A DNA stretch of 64,000 nucleotides, from positions 7,238,225 through 7,302,224 of the forward strand of contig OZ005690.1 in NCBI GenBank assembly GCA_963930775.1, in the 5' to 3' direction. Shown here piece after piece: positions 59,655-64,000 of the stretch (position 1 is its first letter; each line of letters starts with the position of its first letter). A program made the translations under genes and the position numbers. This stretch comes from Cliona cf. orientalis (taxonomy: Eukaryota; Porifera; Demospongiae; Clionaida; Clionaidae). The notes under the pieces were generated by a model. That model had not been told where the DNA came from and did not search any database. It worked only from the letters and a program-made list of their open reading frames with translations.

Positions 59655-60286
59655 TGTTCAATCTCGATCCGGCTGTCCGCCTGCTAATAAACTCTTTATC
59701 CTTAATATATTCTTCGACATATTCAGGAGCAGGAACAAAGTACAACTTCAATTTATCACTGTTTGGGTCTAAACCGAGAATTTCAAAAAGTAACCTGTAT
59801 GTTTTTTTCCGTTTTTTTATGAGTTTCAGCAGATATCACTTGAATACCACACACTTCATTCGTCGTTTCGTCCTTCCATAGCATATCGCAGGCTACAAAC
59901 TGTGGATTGACAGGCCGATAGAGAATACCAGGCTGCATCGCTCTAAGGACTTTAGTTTCTTCATGTTTAGCAACCTCCTTACCACGTTTAAATTTAACTT
60001 TAAACTCCTCTTTGGCATTCAACTTACATACTTTCCATTTATATTGTTGTGCTTTAGGTTCGGTTAATAGTGCAAATACGACGTCTTCAAACAGAATGGG
60101 AACCATTTTCCTTCCTTTGAACATACTTCTGAGTGTTGCAAGGGTCACTGATAACTGTGTATTTTCTCCACCACCAGAGTTCCACTCGTCTTTTGAGTTC
60201 CACTCCTCATTTATCACTTCCGTCCCAGTTACAATCAGTATCAACTCTGTACCAGATGGATTTAGATATGTACACATCTCAACCAC
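59655..60286 (-). pseudogene. CRN/RHS-type nuclease module, frameshifted
   Basis: The minus-strand frame from 60286 encodes the C-terminal half of a Crinkler/RHS-type protein: a DEWNS linker, then RKMVPILFEDVVFALL, QYKWKVCKLN and the restriction-endonuclease-like core LYRPVNPQFVACDMLW..GIQVISAETHKKTEK. It breaks at 59783 because a T-run at 59802-59808 has 7 bases where the sister copy has 6 (58083-58088). After the shift, homology continues (LGLDPNSDKLKLYFVPAP) to about 59655. Its 5' 31 bp overlap the start of the plus-strand NTPase ORF, so the first 30 or so residues are probably antisense artefact. Such nucleases normally follow the NTPase on the same strand. The decay suggests a non-functional copy, though an alternative splice could skip the run. 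Confidence 0.7.
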
Positions 60287-61417
60287 AGTCCGATTTCCTC
60301 CAAAGATTTGAATTTAATGCAAAGTTCACACGTCTTTTAGGTAATCTGAAGAATCTCAAGAAAATTTCACTAGGTGGAGGGGTTGAAGCATTACGAATAG
60401 AAGTTCCCTTCTCCAAAGGTCTTCAAGGAAATACGCTTTACATTCGTAGCTTCTACAGTAGCCTTTTTGATGCAATAATGGAGCGGAACGATTGTATCTT
60501 GATGGGGAATCCTGGTATTTCAAAATCATGGTTTCAACTGTATATGCTTTATCGCTTTATTAATGATACATCCAAACGTATTGTTAATATTGTTCGTCAA
60601 GTCGGAAATCAAGTGACATTGATCAATCTTGAGCAAGGCAAAGCCTTCACCTGCTCTAATAAAGAGGGTTATTATATTTTAGAATTTCTCAAGCCTGAGA
60701 AAGCCTATTATATTGTGGAACCTAAGAATTTCCACGAAGAACCTCATCAAGGAGAACACACCATAAAAACGTGCATCACAGCTTCTCCAGATGAAAGACG
60801 TTTCAAGGAATTTCACAAGAGCGGGGCAGTGAAATTGTATATGCCAGTTTGGAAACTAGAGGAGCTGCATATAGTTGGAAAGGATGTTGTTGCTAACACT
60901 ACATGTGAGCGTACAAAACGTATGTTGACAGAGCAACAAATTGAAGAGCGATTTCGGCGTTTTGGAGGTATTATTCGGTATGTAATTTCTGCCAGTGATG
61001 ACTATATTCAAGACATGCAATCGAATCAAGCCACGGCTATATCACATACTAAACCAGCGGACATTTACGTAGATGGTGATAACATAACAAACATGGATCA
61101 AATGAAATCAAATGTTAGCCACTTTGTGCTGCAATACCATGTTTATATGGATGTTCCAAATCTGTTTAGAGAGTTTAGAATGTGCTATGCCAGTGCGTAT
61201 GTGCAGGAACAGATTCGTAGAAAAATGACGATAGGTGATATTCATCATTCAGGTAAGAAGATTGTTAGGTCACTCCAACATATCCCACCCACATGTACTT
61301 ACATGTATGGAAGAACCCAAACGACCACAAGAAACGAAAAGATGAGTGGAATCCAGATGATGAGTAAAATTCAGAAGACCAGTGGAACTCCTGTAACCCA
61401 AAAGACGAGTGGAACTC
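60177..61417. repeat. 19-nt inverted repeat pair bracketing the CRN NTPase
   Basis: GAGTTCCACTCGTCTTTTG at 60177-60195 and its exact complement CAAAAGACGAGTGGAACTC at 61399-61417. Both are part of a repeated linker coding for D-E-W-N-S (minus strand at the left, plus strand at the right). The whole NTPase ORF lies between them. Confidence 0.85.
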
Positions 61418-61437
61418 CGAAGAAGAGTGGAACCTAG
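60256..61437 (+). CDS. Crinkler/RHS-type P-loop NTPase
   Basis: Starts at the ATG at 60256 (MDLDMYTSQPQSDFL); the longer ORF from 60133 is antisense to the nuclease module. Family features: Walker A MGNPGISKSWF (about residues 83-93) followed by YMLYRF, a Walker-B-like KAYYIVEP, the sensor-like block CITASPDERRFKEFHKSGAV, YMPVWKLEELH, then ERFRRFGGIIRYVIS, the usual end of this NTPase. ASAYVQEQIRR precedes a consensus donor (CAG|GTAAGA at 61253), so the real exon may end at 61252 and the Thr/Lys tail to 61437 may not be coding. CRN/RHS proteins are known as oomycete secreted effectors and trypanosome proteins and also occur in free-living eukaryotes. The usual C-terminal nuclease is absent on this strand; it lies inverted at 59655-60286. 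Whether the gene is active is unknown. Confidence 0.75.
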   Translation: MDLDMYTSQPQSDFLQRFEFNAKFTRLLGNLKNLKKISLGGGVEALRIEVPFSKGLQGNTLYIRSFYSSLFDAIMERNDCILMGNPGISKSWFQLYMLYRFINDTSKRIVNIVRQVGNQVTLINLEQGKAFTCSNKEGYYILEFLKPEKAYYIVEPKNFHEEPHQGEHTIKTCITASPDERRFKEFHKSGAVKLYMPVWKLEELHIVGKDVVANTTCERTKRMLTEQQIEERFRRFGGIIRYVISASDDYIQDMQSNQATAISHTKPADIYVDGDNITNMDQMKSNVSHFVLQYHVYMDVPNLFREFRMCYASAYVQEQIRRKMTIGDIHHSGKKIVRSLQHIPPTCTYMYGRTQTTTRNEKMSGIQMMSKIQKTSGTPVTQKTSGTPKKSGT

Positions 61438-61536
61438 CATTATCTGGTGAAAGAAATGTAGTTACAATTAACAACAAGGTAAAAAGTGTAGTATACTACT
61501 CTGATAAAGTTAAATTAAAAGTATAGTAAAAAGAGA

Positions 61537-61608
61537 GGGAAAATATCATACTCCATGCAGAAATTTCTGCATGTAGTACGATATTCTCCATTGTGGAAAT
61601 TTCTCCAC
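61537..61608. repeat. two adjacent palindromes
   Basis: GGAAAATATCATACTCCATG, CAGAAATTTCTG and CATGTAGTACGATATTCTCC form a near-perfect palindrome of about 53 bp centred on AAATTT (61537-61589). It is followed at once by TGTGGAAATTTCTCCACA, again centred on AAATTT. Downstream of the CRN NTPase; function unknown. Confidence 0.7.
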
Positions 61609-61861
61609 ACTTGACACACAATTTTTGGCTTGTATTTGTGGTCACCCACCAATTATCTTATCTCTACTCACTTACCGAGGACGATAAGGAAGACAGAGCT
61701 GAAGACGAGAAAGCTAACGATGAGGGAGCTGACAAAGAGGCCAAGCTCGAACACGAAGGGTGTCAGTTGTCGATTCACGTGATGTTCATGTGACACAATG
61801 AATGACGTCATTAGGATATTTGACGCCCTGGGCCCTTGGAACATTCGTCTGCATCGCACCT

Positions 61862-62070
61862 GGAGCTATCTCCATGCTACTTGTCCTGGTGGAAGTATCC
61901 GTGAATGTAGCTTGTCGGTCCACGACAGCCACAGACTGAAGGCACAGAGATAGCTATCTCCATGCTACTTATCTCAGTGGCAGTATCTGTAAAAGTGTCT
62001 TTTCGTGGCTTGTCGGTCCAGGAAGACACAGACTGCAGCACAGAGCTACTTATTCTGGTGGAATTAGGGA
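61862..62070 (+). repeat. 84-bp minisatellite, block 4 (plus orientation)
   Basis: Two and a half units with the standard landmarks, ending with the same short unit as blocks 1 and 3 (CAGGAAGACACAGACTGCAG, then GAGCTACTTATTCTGGTGGA). The CRN locus is thus bracketed by blocks 3 and 4. Confidence 0.8.
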
Positions 62071-62074
62071 AGTA

Positions 62075-63110
62075 TTCAGCTGAGATTGAATTCGTAGTAA
62101 TTATTGTGACCACTGAAGCCATAGAGATCAAAAGGCACCATCAGCCTATTAGCACTACTAGCAATTTATAATCTGTGGTAGCTTTACCACACAATCGATA
62201 GTGTTAAAGACCATCACCCAAATTTTCTGAATCCCTCGTTGACTCAAGGACTGAGATCAAATTTGAAAAGTTTCCATTTCTAGGAACTTTAATAAATCTA
62301 GTGGCCTCAGAAATTTGTTAACGATTTCTCTCTTCTCTGAACTACTCTAGCAATGAAGCTCTATAGTGCAAAACCCTCGGCGCTATAGCTATTAGGTAGT
62401 CTGTATATTGCAAATTTGCCAAGCAACACTGTTACTGTTCTGTAGTTGTAGAGAGTAACTACACTCAGAATGCACTAATACGGATTGCATGTAATTAGGT
62501 AATAGTACCACGTGTATGCCAGGCCAGATCAGCAGATCCAGTACAAAGTAAAGCCAAGAAGCGTAGTCGATATCCTACTGTGATCTGTGATGAGTCAGTT
62601 TAGTTACAAGAACTATCACTAGAGCTACACACTACTAATCTTGAAATGAAGCCATCACTCATGTACAGTTGATATCCATTTTACTGCACTGGACAGGTAT
62701 ACTGTTTATAGCCCAATCCCTTTCCATACTATGCAGGGTTTCATACAGGATTTTTAACTTCGGCGCATGCGTGATCCGAGGGATAAAGTAGTCATTCCGT
62801 GTGTGTGTGTGTCCGTTATCACGCCAGCTGCTACATACCTGATTTATACGATACAAACAAGGCGCCATTAGGCTTTTTATGGCATCTTCAAGGTATGAAT
62901 TGTGTGGATTTCGTTGAAAACGCTTTGTTCAAAAGTTATGATGACATTTGCTGACCACCATGGCCTTCTTCGCTTCTTGACGAGCTCTCAATCGACGAAA
63001 GAGACTAGTATCTACTGAATTTTTTCGACTAAATTGTACTACTAAGGCCACTCCCCCGGTTCCGACGCCTATGCATAACCATGTTCAGGTGCAGAGTACC
63101 GTACTCACTC
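62075..63110. other. non-coding stretch, nothing recognised
   Basis: No ORF with domain-like content and no inverted-repeat element. Includes a short (GT) run at about 62800-62812 beside CGGCGCATGCGTGATCCGAG. Confidence 0.45.
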
Positions 63111-63155
63111 TAATTATTCGAACATTCTAATAGCCCAAACGGCAAGTTTAAGTAA

Positions 63156-63955
63156 TTGGGGCGAGCCTGAGCGAGCCCCACATAGACGAGACAAACGCTC
63201 GCAATCCATATATTATTGGGGCGAGCCTGAGCGAGCCCCACATAGACGATACAAACGCTCGCAATCCATATATTATTATTATATATGTATGGTACGTCCG
63301 TCACGCGCGAACCGCCATAGACATTGTACAGCGCTGCGCGGTATATTTCAAAAGGCCGCATGAAAACATTTGCGTCAGCATAGTCACGTGTTTTTTTTGA
63401 CACATTAAATTATTTCAGTGAATTTCGCCACTTTTTTTGGCCACTTTATTACGACTATACTTATTCTTTGCTACAGTTTTAGTATGAGTTCTACTAACAC
63501 TCAATCTGCTGAAGCGAAGAGAGAGAAAAGGCTTCAAAGAAGGCGCGAAAGAGAGAGAGCGCATCATGCGTCTGAAACAGCCGAACAACGGGAACAGCGG
63601 TTGAGCAGAAGGAGAATCAGAGACAGAGCAGAGCTAGTCGTGAAGCCCAGTCAGTCGAACAAAGACAAACTCTTCTTCAACGTAGGCGGGAAAGGCTAAG
63701 CGCTGAGTCTAACAGAGGCAATTAAAATTTCAAGCTTTATTGACTGTCAGCACTGTAGGATGGAGGGGAATAGTCTATCATACAGCTGTAGACCTACAGG
63801 CCTACACGGCACTATGAGACTGTCTGTCATTGTTTGCTTGGATCTGTATCAGGGGTCTTCAAATCTATCGTGCTATGGCTTTATTCAAGTTTTCTAGTCG
63901 CAGCTCAGCTAGACATTCAGGGGCTCAGCTCAGGCTCGCCCCAAACAGGCCCTGC
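63156..63955. mobile_element. repeat-bounded element with Arg-rich ORF
   Basis: Left end: two 60-bp tandem copies of TTGGGGCGAGCCTGAGCGAG, then CCCCACATAGACGA and CAAACGCTCGCAATCCATAT. Right end: GGGGCTCAGCTCAGGCTCGC, then CCC, inverted to the left end. Outside, TATGTATGGTACGTC occurs both at about 63285 and at the very end of the window (63986-64000). The arrangement suggests a mobile element or its remnant; extent is uncertain because the window ends. Confidence 0.5.
63484..63715 (+). pseudogene. Arg-rich repeat protein fragment, frameshifted
   Basis: ATG at 63484 (MSSTNTQSAEAKREKRLQRR) leads into Arg/Glu-rich repeats (ASETAEQREQRLSRRRIRD). At about 63630 the frame breaks: the continuing repeat (EAQSVEQRQTLLQRRRERL) is in another frame that ends SNRGN-stop near 63724. 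Such Arg-rich repeats are found at the N-termini of proteins from large mobile elements with Pif1-like or Helitron helicases in some invertebrates; that link is from memory and not shown here. No helicase or Rep domain is visible in the window. Confidence 0.45.
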
Positions 63956-64000
63956 ATGACACTAGTTATGTTTATTATTATATTATATGTATGGTACGTC

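Noticed and set aside
60133-60255. N-terminal 41 codons of the long plus-strand ORF as part of the CRN NTPase
   Set aside because: This stretch is antisense to the nuclease module, is low-complexity Ser/Leu, and family members start near the Q-S-D-F-L-Q segment; the ATG at 60256 is preferred.

Overview
This window reads as nuclear DNA of an invertebrate animal with a compact, intron-rich genome. The genes are broken into many short exons, most introns are about 50-900 bp with GT-AG ends, and the products are animal or eukaryotic families: a GRIP/coiled-coil golgin, a TRPA-type channel, Caprin, a SUV4-20 methyltransferase and a PREPL-type peptidase. The very many small non-coding inverted-repeat elements and the small introns would suit a sponge or other early-branching metazoan, but that is inference; no ribosomal or mitochondrial marker fixes the taxon. 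Exons were assembled by eye from open frames, splice signals and phase agreement.

Layout. 1-7.05 kb (-): GCC1-like golgin, 17 exons, C-terminus unresolved or beyond the left edge. 7.12-9.58 kb (+): mitochondrial inner-membrane protease subunit 1 (IMMP1L), divergent from GCC1 across 73 bp. 10.3-16.2 kb (-): TRPA-like ankyrin-repeat cation channel, 18 exons with consistent phase, 1308 aa. 16.7-19.3 kb (+): mitochondrial ribosomal protein L28-like, two exons. 19.8-27.7 kb (-): Caprin homologue, 13 exons including 26-nt and 28-nt micro-exons, 590 aa. 29.0-29.7 kb (-): possible small Cys-containing gene, unrecognised. 32.2-41.0 kb (+): SUV4-20/KMT5B-C histone H4K20 methyltransferase, 8 coding exons including a 20-nt micro-exon. 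42.2-46.1 kb (-): PREPL-like S9 peptidase, 5' end unresolved.

From about 47 kb rightward the window becomes repeat-dominated: foldback elements, a GC-rich tandem array of about 410-bp units (52.9-54.4 kb) interrupted by a 1.38-kb terminal-inverted-repeat insertion, a 148-bp array, a roughly 40-bp G-rich array, and an 84-bp minisatellite found in both orientations (57.2-62.1 kb). Embedded in the minisatellite is a Crinkler/RHS-type (CRN) locus. Its P-loop NTPase is on the + strand, its nuclease-like C-terminal module is on the - strand, and a second, truncated copy of the nuclease tail lies 1.7 kb away. A 19-nt inverted repeat encoding a D-E-W-N-S-rich linker flanks the NTPase segment, which suggests that an inversion split one gene. 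The right edge holds an Arg-rich, frameshifted ORF inside a repeat-bounded element.

The conserved genes are housekeeping or signalling genes with no evident common pathway. Two are mitochondrial (IMMP1L, MRPL28), one is a Golgi tether, one regulates mRNA, one is a chromatin enzyme and one is a channel. The most unusual content is the CRN/minisatellite region and a large set of non-autonomous inverted-repeat elements. Many of these share TACCGTAT-type termini but have unrelated interiors, and some lie directly against splice sites.
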